Positions 35,416-49,885 of a DNA stretch of 64,000 nucleotides are shown here, in pieces. Origin of the DNA: Cheilinus undulatus. Taxonomy: Eukaryota > Chordata > Actinopteri > Labriformes > Labridae. The stretch's first letter is position 1, and the number at the start of each line of letters is the position of its first letter. The stretch spans positions 42,384,424 to 42,448,423 of the forward strand of contig NC_054881.1 in the NCBI RefSeq assembly GCF_018320785.1, written 5' to 3'. Made by a program: the position numbers and the translations under genes. Below the pieces are notes generated by a model, which was not told the DNA's origin, did not search any database, and saw nothing but the letters and a program-made list of their open reading frames with translations.

Positions 35416-38400
35416 TTATTCTGCGTCCATGATGTGCACAGATTCATCGACCACATCCAGGTCCAGCAGGGTCACGGTTTTTGTGAGGACAGCCGTGGTT
35501 CCTGGTTTATAGCGGTACTGACCCTCTCTGGAAAGGAAACCACACAGTTGTGTTAGATTAGATCAGGATGGGTTAAAGGATTAACCCTATAAGGTCAATT
35601 CCAGTCCGCTAAGGTCAGTAACAGACTGGTAATAATCATGTTTAAACATCATCACATGGTTCTAACTGAGCCTGGTCTCAGCACCCACACCACCACTCCT
35701 CCTTTGGCCACAGGCGCTCACCGTTTCCCCTTGGTGGTGGGTTTGTCGTATCCTCTCAGGTACTCCACGCCCCCCGCAGTTATCACACACAGGTCCACGT
35801 TACTCCCTGAACCCAGGTCACAGAAGATCCCTGCTGCGATCGCATCACGGACCAGCGTCTTTGCGTCCTCCAGCTGACCAAGACGAGGATGAGGACAAAG
35901 ACGAGGAAGAGGACGAGGAGGAGGAGAAGGAAACAGAAGAATTAAAGTTCAAGCTTTAAATAGGATCAAACATCCATTCATTTTTATCAAAAACCTCAAT
36001 AACGACTAAAATCTAACAATAGCTGATAAACTCTGCTCACTTCTTCAGCTCAAACTTTAAATCCTGCTCTCTTAAAAACCCCAGAAATAAAACAATCATT
36101 CTGAAGTTAATTCAGCAGAGAGAGACCCCGTTTATACCTCACACTAACATCCAACACCCAGTAGAAACCAGAGTAGCTGTACTGAAATAGGTTTTAAATG
36201 TAGTTAAAGAACACTCAGATTACTGAGTAGCTGCATTTATAATAAACAGCTTTATTCAGAGACCTAATGTTGAACTAGCTTGTGTCTAGCTTAGCCAATA
36301 AAGATCAGATCAGAAATCCTAACAGTGAAGTCACATGATGAAGATGTGACCACGGTATTTTAAGTACGTTCCAGCAGCGTGTTGATGTAATATCAGTGAC
36401 TGACTGGAGTATTTGACCAAGACTGACGTCAGCCTTTTACTCACTGAAGGCAAACTACGGCCTACGTTAGGCAAGAATGTAGGAACAAGCCCCCAACATC
36501 CCCAGCTTCATCAACATTCTGTCTTTGTTTCTAAAGAGGAGTCAACCTCTAAAATTTCTAAAACATTCCATCCTTGCCTTTAAAGATGATGCCATCCTCA
36601 AAAGTTTCTAAAACATTCCATCCTTGCCTTTAAAGAAGATTTCATCATCTAAAGTTTCTAAAACATTCCAGCCTTACCTTTAAAGAAGACGTCATCCTTT
36701 AAAGTTTCTAAAACATTCAATCCTTGCCTTTAAAGATGATGCCATCCTCAAAAGTTTCTAGAACATTCCAGCCTTTGAAGATGATGCCACCAGTTAAAGC
36801 TTTTAAACATTCCAGCCCTGCCTCTAAAGATGATGTCACCCTTTAAAGCCTTAAAACATTCCAGCCTTGCCTCTCAAGATGTCATCCTCTAAAGTTTCTA
36901 AAACATTCCAGCCTTGCCTTTAAGGAAGATGTCATCATCTAAAGTATCTAAAACATTCCATCCTTGCCCTCAAGATAATGCCATCCTCTGAAGTTTCTAA
37001 AACGTTCCAGCCTTACCTCTAAAGATAATGCCATCATCTAAAGTTTCTAAAACATTCAAGCCTTGCCTCTAAAGATGATGCTATACTCTACACTTTCTCA
37101 AACATTCCATTCTTGACTTTAAATATAATATCATTCTCTAAAGTTTCTAAAACATTCCAGCCTTGCCTCTAAAGATACTGCCATTCTCTAAAGTTTCTAA
37201 AACATTCCAGCCTTGTCTCTAAAGATACTGCCATTCTCTAAAGTTTCTAAAACATTCCAGCCTTGCCTCTAAGGATGATGCAATCCTCTAAAGTTTCTAA
37301 AACATTCCAGCCTCGTCTCCAAAGATGATGCCATCCTCCAGCATTTCCAAAACATTCCAGCCTTGTCTCCAAAGATGATGCCATCCTCCAGTGTTTCCAA
37401 AACATTCTATTCTTGACTTTAAATATAATGCCATTCTCTAAAGTTTCTAAAACATTCCAGCCTTGCCTCCAAAGATGATGCCATCCTCTAAAGGAGGATT
37501 TCATCCTCTGATTTTTAGTTTCATATTTCTGCCATAAAGCGTTCCAGCTGCTGTAAACCCAAAGCGTGCGGCGGTCTCACCTCCATGTTTGCTTTGAATC
37601 GATCCTCAAACACAGAAACAGCTGCTGCTGCTCCTGATCCTGAAACACACCAAACCAGAGAGTCTCCATTAGACTTTACTCTTTTATGTTATATCAATAT
37701 TCACTGTTACCATGGTGACAGAAAGGAGAGGATTAAACAGACAGGTATTTTTTACCCATGGTGACGAAGGGCAGCTTGTCATAGGAGCCATGAGGATAAA
37801 TACTGTACAGGTGAGCTCCAGTCACATCGACCCCTCCGACGATCAGAGACGACCCGATGTGACCCTGGTACCTGCAGACAGAGAGCTCTTGATTTAAGGT
37901 TGAACCTGAGTCATGTCATAAATCATGTCATAAATCATGTCATAGATGTCATAAATCATGTCATAAATGTCATAGATGTCATAAATCATGGAATAATCGT
38001 GGATTAAATTATTGAATAACTCATGGAATAAATCATATCATACCTCATGTCATAAATGTCATAAATATAGTCATAAATGGTAGAATAAATCATGTCATAG
38101 ATGTCATAAATCATGTCATAGATGTCATAAATCATGTGATAAATCATGGAATAAATCGTGGAAAAAAATGTGGAATAAATCATGGAATCAATCATGGAAT
38201 CAATTGTGTAATAAATCATGTAATAAATCTTAGAGTTAATCCTGGAATAAATCATGGAATAAATTGTTGAATAAATCATGTCATAAATGTCATAAATGAT
38301 GTGATAACTCATTTAATAAATCATGTGATAATTTGTGGAATAAATCATGCATTAAATCATCATCTGGAGTCAGACTCTGAGGACAGCGAGCGATGTGTAA

Positions 38401-40043
38401 TCAGAGATGAGATGAAGAACAATCATTACAGATTTAATGGCGGACAGAGAAACAAGTGTCAGCTTTAAACTCCTGATTTAAAGATAAAAACCAGCGCTGG
38501 TCAGACAATCTTCACCTCCTCTACCCTCACCTGAACAGCATCTGTTTGAGCTGCCGGGTCACCATGGCAACCAGCGGCGGTCTCCCCGTGTTGAGCATGT
38601 GCAGCTCCACGTTGGACGCCATGATCTGAGTGGTGATCTCAGCGTCCGCAGCCACGCCCGCTCCGCAGCAGCTGGAACAGAAACGCTCTGAGTTTAAAAG
38701 CACTGATGATTAATGGGACAACCATCCTCACCCCCGTCTACCAGGACAGCAGCATGTCCTCCTCCTCTACATTAGGGGGCGATATGACCACTTCAACTAT
38801 GTTACCAGAGATATTTGACATCTCTGGTCTGATTTCACAGATGTCAGACTTTCATTGATGATCTAAATAAAAACAGGATTAATGGAGAAATGTTTAAATA
38901 TGTATTCAGTATCAGCCAGCATGTCCATCTCTGTTTGATTCTGCTGTATGATGTCAGTCTTTCCTAAAAACCTAACTAGAGATAAGGGCTGAGAACCATC
39001 CAATGATTTGGACTCACTAAATGTTGGGGGCGATGTAGTGAATCTTCATACAGTTTTTATCAGCCACCACGTCATCATCGGTGGCTCTCGTGTCTGCTCC
39101 CAGAATCACTCCATCCTGACGGGAAAAAGGAAAATGTCAACAAGACCTCTTTAATCACTTTAGAAACAACACTAGAGTGCTTTTAGAAGAGCCATCTAAG
39201 AAAAGCTAAGCCCCGCCCCCACCTGGAAAAATTCAATTGTAATCATCACTGACAAAATCTCAACATTACAGATCTACAGTCACGTGGTCTATGAATAAAC
39301 TCTGCATTATAACAACAGTGTTTTACTGCCACTCTAATAATAATGAGGATCTTTTCCTTTTTAAGGAACATGAACCAAAACTTTTTTTTTTTTGCAATTA
39401 AAAAGTAAAAAACACAAACAGTATTTTCAGTAACACCGTTGTAAATTTATGATTTAAAAAAAAGAAATTTCCCCAAAAATTTCTTAAAGTCAGTGATTGC
39501 AACACTTTCTTGTAAATTTCTGACTTTTAAACTTTGAAATTCTGTGTTTATTTTCTTTATAATCTCAAACATTTTGACAGGTTTACCTTATAAATGACTC
39601 CAGCGATGGTTGTCCCAGTTTTTCTGGCTTGAGGAGATCTGTACCCGAGCTCAGACAGACTGGACTCTAACACATTATTCCTGAGAATAAAATCAGACAG
39701 AACACCTCAGGAAGTCTGACTGATGTGACTCAGAGATGATTTTATTTCTTTTAGCCTGGATAAACACTCAGACATGTTCAGGATTAAACCGCGAAAAAAC
39801 GAAACATCAGCTGATCAGAGTCTGGATCTTTAACATCAGTGATCGATAATCTGGACTAGATTAGAGTTCATATTTCATAATTAAGCCTCTTATTGGTGTT
39901 TTAATGGTTTTAACACGTGTTGGAGTGTAAAAGAGGAAATCCATCCTCCATGTCTGAGCTGGGCTGGAGTTTTACCTGCGGCTGTTGTCGAAGCTGAATC
40001 CTCCTCTCACCTGTTCACAGGTGTTCATCACAGCGGGGTTCAT
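35416..40043 (-). CDS. psmb10: Proteasome beta2-type subunit, PSMB10 (MECL-1/beta2i)-like
   Basis: A trypsin-like catalytic beta subunit of the 20S proteasome; the inducible form shapes peptides for MHC class I. Coding exons from the 5' end: 39976-40043, 39587-39680, 39017-39118, 38531-38671, 37756-37871, 37581-37639, 35722-35873 and 35416-35527. The protein begins [20 protein letters not shown]. The propeptide ends in ARKTG before the catalytic threonine of TTIAGV, and the active-site aspartate (GADTRA) and lysine (ADKNC) are present. [32 protein letters not shown] and SIYPHGS follow, and the long beta2 C-terminal arm ends [11 protein letters not shown]. Length is about 277 residues, normal for PSMB7 and PSMB10. 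The call of PSMB10 over PSMB7 or fish PSMB13 rests on [20 protein letters not shown] and an ISRE at the promoter. The exact paralogue needs a tree. Confidence 0.88.
36510..37505. repeat. Minisatellite of about 50 bp with ACATTCCAGCCTTGCCT core, array 2
   Basis: About 20 diverged units of CTAAAACATTCCAGCCTTGC followed by CTCTAAAGATGATGCCATCC and TCTAAAGTTT. It lies in the intron between exons 37581-37639 and 35722-35873 and is related to the array at 33990-35130. Confidence 0.9.
37905..38355. repeat. AT-rich irregular repeat (ATAAATCATGTCATAAATG)
   Basis: Mixed 8- to 13-bp units of ATAAATCATG and TCATAGATG in the psmb10-like intron upstream of exon 37756-37871. Confidence 0.85.
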
Positions 40044-40129
40044 GGTCACCAGAAGGATTTAGTGTGGAGAATTCAGAATAAACCCTCTCTGTCTCTCTGC
40101 CTCAGTGCGTCAGCAGTTTGGCAGTTTTT

Positions 40130-40144
40130 ACTTTCACTTTCACT
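40130..40144 (-). promoter_or_regulatory. psmb10: ISRE/IRF element at the psmb10-like promoter
   Basis: ACTTTCACTTTCACT reads AGTGAAAGTGAAAGT on the minus strand. It has two GAAA cores two bases apart, matching the ISRE/IRF1 consensus. It lies about 90 bases upstream of the start codon, with a Sp1-type GC box (CCCCGCCCCCCG) just beyond at 40153-40165. This fits interferon induction of an immunoproteasome subunit. Confidence 0.78.
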
Positions 40145-40171
40145 CCAACAAGCCCCGCCCCCCGCTGCCCT

Positions 40172-40378
40172 ACACTGTAAAAAACACAGATTCGTCAGGA
40201 TCAGAGAGTTCTTCTTAAAGACCAGAACCAGTGACCTTGATTTATGAACAAACAGGAGAGACACCTGGTTCACCTGTCAGCCCCTCCCCTTATTAATGAG
40301 CCCCTCCCCTTATTAATGAGGAAACATAAACCTGCCTGACAACAGGGATTGTTTAATCTGTTATTTTTTTTAGAGTGT
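40172..40378. mobile_element. Small CACTA-like MITE just upstream of the psmb10-like promoter
   Basis: The ends ACACTGTAAAAAACACAGATT and (inverted) ACACTCTAAAAAAAATAACAG are imperfect inverted repeats. A 20-bp direct duplication (CCCCTCCCCTTATTAATGAG) lies inside at 40284-40323. The target duplication is not certain. Confidence 0.5.
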
Positions 40379-40583
40379 ATACATGACAGAGCAGCTCTCC
40401 AGGTAAAACATGGACGCTCAGGTGTTACATGTCAGACCAGATCTAACAGTAGACCAGAACCGGAGACAAACCGGTCTAAGATCCCAGTCTGTGCCTAAAC
40501 ATTTTGGAGATGAGAGGGTTTATAATCTACCAGACGGTTGAACTCTTTTCTAACCTTCTTTAACAAGAACAGCATCCCTCACA

Positions 40584-41000
40584 GCAGTGGTGCCCAACAT
40601 GGGGTCTGGGGACCCCTAAGGGGAGCGCTGATGATCTCAGGGAGGCTGTGGGGCCGACCTCTATTGCCAAAATCCCCTTTGATCAGAGAATTAAAACACA
40701 ACTGTACCTTTATGTATTATTATAACACTGAATGTTCTCCATCTGCATCTTTTTCAGGGCTTTAAAACCCACAGACAGATTTTTACCTTTGGGCAGATAA
40801 TAAAACTTATTTATGCTTACATTTAAAACCAGGAAAAATGGCGACACCAGCCACATAGTAATTTTAAATCATGACTAAAAACATAATGTATGACAGTGAA
40901 TAAGTACCACTAAAAAAATAAAACATAAAGAGGTGTCTTTCAATTTTGAGCTAAAAAAAAAAATCACATTTGAGGGGACAAAAAACCCAAAATTTGGTAT
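40584..41000. mobile_element. hAT-like element fragment
   Basis: It begins CAGTGGTGCCCAACATGGGG followed by TCTGGGGACCCC, the typical start of a fish hAT family. The other end was not found, and the sequence to about 41400 is AT-rich and featureless. Confidence 0.45.
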
Positions 41001-41424
41001 AAACTTCATTACAACAAAACAAACTTAGAATTTCAGAGTTTAAAGTTATTATTTTCAAGAAAAAAACTTTACATTTTTTAGTTTAAAAAGTCTTAAACAT
41101 TGAAATTAGACTCAAAAATTTAGTTTTTAAAACTAAATTTTAAAGTAAAAAAATCTTTCTTTTTTTTTTTGAGAATTAAGTTATTTTCTTGATAATCCTC
41201 AGTATTATTTATTCTCTAGAGTGGCCCTTAAACACCGTCATAATAATGTTCATAGAGTATAAAAACAAAGAACAGGTGTCTGTGGGCCTGTTATGATGGG
41301 AGGATGCAGACATTGAAAATGAGGGGAGCTTTTATTTCTTAGATATGAGTAGGGGGCCTGAACTGTGATGGGATGTTTAACCACCAGGCAGAGCCAGGGG
41401 CCAGGGGCCTCGTGCTCCAGTGGG

Positions 41425-41756
41425 CACTAAAAAAAAAAGAAAATTGGTTGAACTTTAAAAAAATGAAGTAATCAATTACACGAAACATTTTTAATTGAAT
41501 CAGTCAAATCTTTTTTTAAATCAGATGAATGAATATTTTTTAACTTCATAGAAACTATGTTTGAAGGTTGAGCAAACCTAATTATTTTCCTTTGTCCTAA
41601 ACTAAAAATAATTTATCACCTAATGTAAATATTCCACTCATTTGAACTTGAAATGTACACCCTGCACGCTCACTCTCACACCTACGGCCAATTTAGTCAC
41701 CAATTAACCTGAGCCTCATGTTTTTAAAGTTCAACCACTGTTTTATTTTTTCAGTG
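41425..41756. mobile_element. CACTA/EnSpm-like MITE, 332 bp
   Basis: Terminal inverted repeats of about 36 bp: CACTAAAAAAAAAAG...GGTTGAACTTTAAAAA at the left, and the inverse of AAAGTTCAACCACTG...TTCAGTG at the right. Flanking 3-bp duplications GGG/GGG fit the CACTA class. Its right half holds a LINE-tail-like piece (41650-41715, CTCACTCTCACACCTACGGC). Confidence 0.7.
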
Positions 41757-42175
41757 GGGCCTCTAACCCTACAGAGCAGACCGTCGTCAGGCAGATCTCT
41801 CTGTCAAAGCTCCAATCTGAAGTGACTGCTCCAGGACTGGAAACGGATCTGACCTACCAGTCATTAGAGGAGAACGAGGTGGTAGCTGTGGGCGGGGCTT
41901 AGTCATACTGGGCGCTGATAGCAACAGCTGCCTCAGTAGATGTTAGCTCAGATGTAGCTTTAGTGTAGCAGCAGTTTGATCAGATTCTTTAGAATTAAAG
42001 AGCAGAGCCACACTGGATTTATACCAGTATATCACATTTCTGTTAATATTTAAAAATAGCATATTTCTGTTAACAGAGGTTTGAGAATTCTGCCAGAGCT
42101 AATCAATAAGCACCTGATCAATACCTGATCAGTGGGAGGTTCTCAATAAACACTAGAAGAACCACAATCATGAGG
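41757..42175. other. Intergenic stretch between the CACTA-like MITE and the pomk 3' end
   Basis: No gene, array or element recognised. It lies between the MITE and the pomk polyadenylation site. Confidence 0.4.
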
Positions 42176-42193
42176 TCACTTTCTAAAGGTCCA

Positions 42194-42199
42194 TTTATT
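42194..42199 (-). terminator. pomk: pomk polyadenylation signal AATAAA
   Basis: TTTATT on the plus strand is AATAAA on the minus strand, only 14 bases past the pomk stop codon, so the 3' UTR would be very short. It is the only candidate near. Confidence 0.5.
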
Positions 42200-42212
42200 G
42201 AACAGAACATTT

Positions 42213-44828
<2,616 letters not shown>

Positions 44829-45529
44829 TTAATAAGAATATTAGACAAAGACAGACCACAGGTACGACATGAGACCAAACTACGAGGAGAGAAGATATAT
44901 AAGAGCTGTGGAACAGTACTGTCCCCATTCCTGATTTTTATTTTTTCATATTTGTCATGTAAATGTTTTAGAAATCACAATAATGTTAACATTAGATAAC
45001 ATGAGTATAACAGCCAATGACACATACGGCTTCATTCACTGTGGCTGAGTCAGCTGACATCTGATAATCAGGTAAACACTTTTACACATGTTGGTTCTTT
45101 TATTCTAGGAAGACTGTGGGTACAGAGATTTAAGAATAAAATAAAGAATGATGAGGTTAAATTAAATCGAGCTGTTTAACTGTTTTACCTTGGTTTTACC
45201 ACCAACATGTAGGGCGTCCTCACCTAAGCAAAACTGTCAGTAATGACTTTTTTAATACTGATACCTCATTCACCTAATGAGAAGTAAAGTAAATATTTTA
45301 GAGCTTTAAATATTGTTTATTTCATATGTGCCACAGTTTCACCATCTGAAACATACATATATGAGATCAGTCAGGGGTTAGGACACGTTATCACTGTGCT
45401 GTTTTTATTCATTTAAGATTATTTTTCAGATTTATCAGGAATAATCAGGGTAAAATATAAACACAAAAGCAAACAGACATCAGTCATTAGTTTTAGAACA
45501 TTTCTCCAATAATACTGATCAATATAAAT

Positions 45530-45965
45530 AAATCCTGATCAATAAAAATAATTCCGATCAATGAAAAGAATCCAGATCACTGAAAAGAATCCCGATCAAT
45601 AGATTACCCTGATCAATGAAAATAATAATGATCAATGAAAATAATCCTGATGTAAAAATACTCCTGATCAATAAAAATAATCCTGATCAAAAAATACTCC
45701 TGATCAATAAAAATAATCCTGATCAATAAAAATAATTCTGATCAATAAAAATACTCCTGATCAATAAAAATAATCCTGATCAAAAAATACTCCTGATCAA
45801 TAAAAATAATCCTGATCAATAAAAATAATCCTGATCAAAAAAAAATAATCCTGATCAATAAAAATAATCCTGATCAATAAAAATAATCCTGATCAAAAAA
45901 TACTCCTGATCAATAAAAATACTCCTGATCAATAAAAATAATCCTGATCAATGAAAACAATCCGA
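45530..45965. repeat. AATAAAAATAATCCTGATC tandem repeat
   Basis: About 22 units of 17-20 bp in the inferred 5' UTR intron of pomk. Each unit has the palindrome TGATCA. Confidence 0.92.
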
Positions 45966-46349
45966 ATCACAACAGAATCACTCAGATGTGGGGCTTTAGC
46001 TCGCGTTTTACAATCTTTTTGGACGATGAAGGCACCCGTACCATAGATTAAAATAAACGCACTCAAATCCAGAACACAGTTCGTGAATATTTCAAAGATT
46101 GTTCATGAATTAAAACAGACTCAGATTAAAGTTAACATGTAAACAGATGGATGAACAGTCACAGAGACAAAGTTATTAATAAACTCTAGTCTGTATTTAT
46201 AATAGAGAATTATAGACTCTAGAGTCGAATCATAATCTATCTGTTAGTAAAGGACACAGACACAGCCTCATTATAACACAGCAGAGAAGCTAACTTCCGC
46301 TAAAGCTACATCATCGATCATCACTACTGATCATTATTGATTACCGTAC

Positions 46350-46480
46350 CTGCTATGATCAGGAATCATGGTGTTATTGATCAGCTCTCACGGCGGTAAA
46401 TCCGGTTGAAACCACCGAGATAAAAACACAGGCTAACTTGAAGCAGCACCGGGTCAGTTGAACAGCTTCCTGTATGAGTT
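46350..46480 (-). other. pomk: Probable pomk 5' UTR exon and promoter edge
   Basis: A donor-like CATAGCAG|GTACGGTAA on the minus strand at about 46350 follows a stretch with higher GC content. It would splice to the acceptor at 44790-44791. No coding potential. Confidence 0.4.
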
Positions 46481-46984
46481 TCAAAATAAAAGCCTCACAC
46501 ATAACCAGCACTCCTCAGTCTAAAGTAGGGATGAAGGAAACTGGAGCTCTGGCGACATCTGCTGACTCTTTTAGTTCACACTGATATAAATGTACATTTC
46601 TACTGCCGTCAGAGAGTTTAGAAAGATCATTACAGCAGCCAGAACCTTTGACTTTATCATTTATTCAATTAATTAAAAGTTATTTATTCATTGTATCTAT
46701 TTATTTATGTATCTATCAATTTATTATTCATAGATTGATTTTTATTTAATTACTGTTTTATAACAAACTTTGACGAACATTTCACAGTACCAATGATATA
46801 AACAGGATACACAGAAACAGTTTTTATTGTCAAATAAATCAGGTTACTTTTAGACAGAGAGTTAAATAAATCAGATCAGGAGTTAAAATAAACACAAATG
46901 AAAGTGAAGAAAAACAGAGGAGAGCAAGAGGTTTTAGTTGGTGTGGCTGTATAAATCCATTGTTTTATGTTTTATTTTGGAGGA

Positions 46985-48490
46985 TTTGAGTTATGAGAAA
47001 TCTGGAAATATGTGGAAATCTGTGGTTTGGGACACATCACATTTAGAGTGGAAGTCTGTGGTTTGGGACACATCATTAAAAATGAAAGTCTGTGGTTTGG
47101 GTCACATCACATTTAGAATGGAAGTTTGTGGTTTGGGACACATCACATTTAGAGTGAAAGTTTGTGGTTTGGGACACATCACATTTAGAGTGAAAGATTG
47201 TGGTTTGGGACATATCACATTTAGAGTGGAAGTCTGTGGTTTGGGACACATCACATTTAGAGTGAAAGATTGTGGTTTGGGACATATCACATTTAGAGTG
47301 GAAGTCTGTGGTTTGGGACACATCACATTTAGAGTGAAAAATTGTGGTTTGGGACATATTACATTTAGAGTGGAAGTCTGTGGTTTGGGACACATCACAT
47401 TTAGAGTGAAAGTTTGTGGTTTGGGACACATCACATTTAGAGTGAAAGTTTGTGGTTTGGGACACATCACATTTAGAGTGAAAGATTGTGGTTTGGGACA
47501 CATCACATTTAGAATGGAAGTTTGTGGTTTGGGACACATCACATTTAGAGCGGGAATCTGTGGTTTGGGACACAACACATTTAGAGTTGAAGTCTTTGAT
47601 TTGGGACACATCACATTTAGAGCGAAAGTTTGTGGTTTGGGACACATCACATTTAGAATGGAAGTTTGTGGTTTGGGACACATCACATTTAGAGTGAAAG
47701 TTTGTGGTTTGGGACACATCACATTTAGAGTGAAAGATTGTGGTTTGGGACACATCACATTTAGAGCGGGAGTCTGTGGTTTGGGACACAACATATTTAG
47801 AGTTGAAGTCTGTGATTTGGGACACATCACATTTAGAGTGAAAGTTTGTGGTTTGGGACACATCACATTCAGAGTGAAAGTCTGTGGATTGGGACACATC
47901 ACATTTAGAGTGAAGGTTTGTGTTTCGGGACATGTCACATTTAGAATGAAGAGAGATAAAGTCTGTGGATTGGGACATGTCATATTTAGACTAAAGAGGG
48001 TTAAAGTTTATGGTTTGGGACACATCACATTTAGAGTGAAAGTCTGTGGATTGGGACACATCACATTTAGAGTGAAGGTTTGTGTTTCGGGACATGTCAC
48101 ATTTAGAATGAAGAGAGATTAAGTCTGTGGTTTGGGAACGGTCACATTTAAAATGAGAAGAGTAAAAGATTATGGTTTGGGACATGTCATGTTTAGAGTG
48201 AAAAGAGTGAAAGTGTTTGGTTTGGGACAAGTCACATTTAGAGTGAAGAAAGTGAAAGTTTGTGGTTTGGGACTTGTCACATTTAGAATAGAGTGGTTTG
48301 GGATGCCTCACATTTAGAATGATTAGAGTGAAAGTTTTTTTTTGTTTGGGACAGGTCACATTTAGAGAGAACAGAGTGGAAGTTTTTTGGTTTGGGACAG
48401 GTCACTTTTTTACAAATATGGTGGAAGTTCGTGGTTTGGGACTTGTCACATTTAGAGAGAATAAAGTAGAAGTTTGTGGTTTGGGACACA
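46985..48490. repeat. 36-bp minisatellite between pomk and pam
   Basis: About 40 units of 36 bp (GTGAAAGTCTGTGGTTTGGG plus ACACATCACATTTAGA). The unit length is a multiple of three and has few stops, so both strands show long but artificial open frames. Later units lengthen by insertion and diverge. It lies in the interval between the divergent pomk and pam first exons. Confidence 0.95.
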
Positions 48491-48639
48491 ACTTCAGTCA
48501 GAGTGGAGTGCTACAGTGGCTCCCGGTCTCCCCTACTTGTCATATCTCGTCTAAACAGAACTGTGCCGTTATAAACTCCTGATATCAGTCAGAGTTTGTC
48601 AGTTTTTACACCGTCAGTCTGTAATTATATAACCCCGTT

Positions 48640-48822
48640 ACCCCCCCGTGCAGTGGTCGCTGTAGTAGTCCGTAGGAGGGTCCGGTCTGTGGAGGAGGGT
48701 CCGGTCCGTGGAGGTGGGGCGGTCTCGGGCTGTTGTTGTGGAAGGCGGATGTCTCTTCGTGGGTCGAGTCAGGTTTTCTCGTCGGTGACTTTAGGAGGCA
48801 GAAGGATCTCTGACAGCGATCA
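48640..48822 (+). other. pam: pam 5' UTR exon and promoter region
   Basis: A GC-rich block (GGTCCGGTCTGTGGAGGAGG and related) ends in a good donor, GATCAG|GTAAGGGC, at 48822. It should splice to the exon starting at 53213. The transcription start is not visible. Confidence 0.5.
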
Positions 48823-49687
48823 GGTAAGGGCTGCCGCCATTTAAACATGTAATATTCGTTATTAAAGCCGTATTCAGAGCTAATGTTTGAACCGGATCAT
48901 TAACCCACTTTAATTAAACCGGTTTAAGTCAGACTCGACGGTTAAACTAGACAAACACGATCAGAGCTAACGTTAGCTCAGCTACGACATGATAATTAAC
49001 CTGATTAGCTCCTGTAGCTGCTAACTCAGTTAGCTTTTCTGTGTTTTTACTGTCATTTTAGATTAAATTAGCAGCTCTCCTCTGTTGATGTTAGCCCTGT
49101 TAGCTTTAGGAGGCTATTTTCTCCGTGACTCCCTCCTGTGGATTCATACGTGACATCTGCTCTGTGATAATGGAGTCTGTGGGTAATAAGGAGAAAACCA
49201 TCGATAATTCAGAATAAAACGGAGCTGGTACTTAAAAACAGGCTTTATATGAAGGATAACTTTATTAGAATATAATTTAGATGTTTAATTTCAACCCTGT
49301 TGTCATTGTTATACTACTGTTATCGATATATACGCTTTATTTTAGTACTGAAGCCGCCACTGATGTGAGTTTTAGTAACATATACGAGCATAAATCAGCC
49401 TGTTTATCAGGGTAATGATGGGGGAGGAGGGCTGCCGTGGTCCATGAGGGGGATGAGCCTGTTTCCATAGTTTCCTGCCTCATTCTCAGAGGGCTGTGAC
49501 GTCAGCAGGACGGTCCCTCTTCATGCTGTAGCACCGTCAGTGAACGGAGATGAGTCATCATCAGGATGAAGATCAATCATCCTCACAGATCAATAACTTT
49601 AACTCTACTAATAACTAATAATGATGAGAGATCCACACAGATCAATAACTCAGTATTAGAATCATACAGGGATAGGGATGGACGCAT

Positions 49688-49885
49688 GAATATAAAGGTT
49701 TAATGTACATAGGGATGTACAGATGATGTCTTTAGAATATGAATGTAAAGGTTTAATGTACATAGGGATGTACAGATGATGTCTTTAGAATATGAATGTA
49801 AAGGTTTAATGTACATAGGGATGTACAGATGATGTCTTTAGAATATGAATGTAAAGGTTCAATGTACATAGGGATGTACGGATGA
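49688..49885. repeat. 53-bp tandem repeat in pam intron 1
   Basis: Nearly four units of GAATGTAAAGGTTTAATGTA followed by CATAGGGATGTACAGATGAT; the CATAGGGATG landmark recurs every 53 bases. Confidence 0.93.

Noticed and set aside
46938-48122. A 394-codon plus-strand reading frame and two roughly 295-codon minus-strand frames
   Set aside because: They are made by the 36-bp minisatellite, whose length is a multiple of three. There is no start context or known domain.
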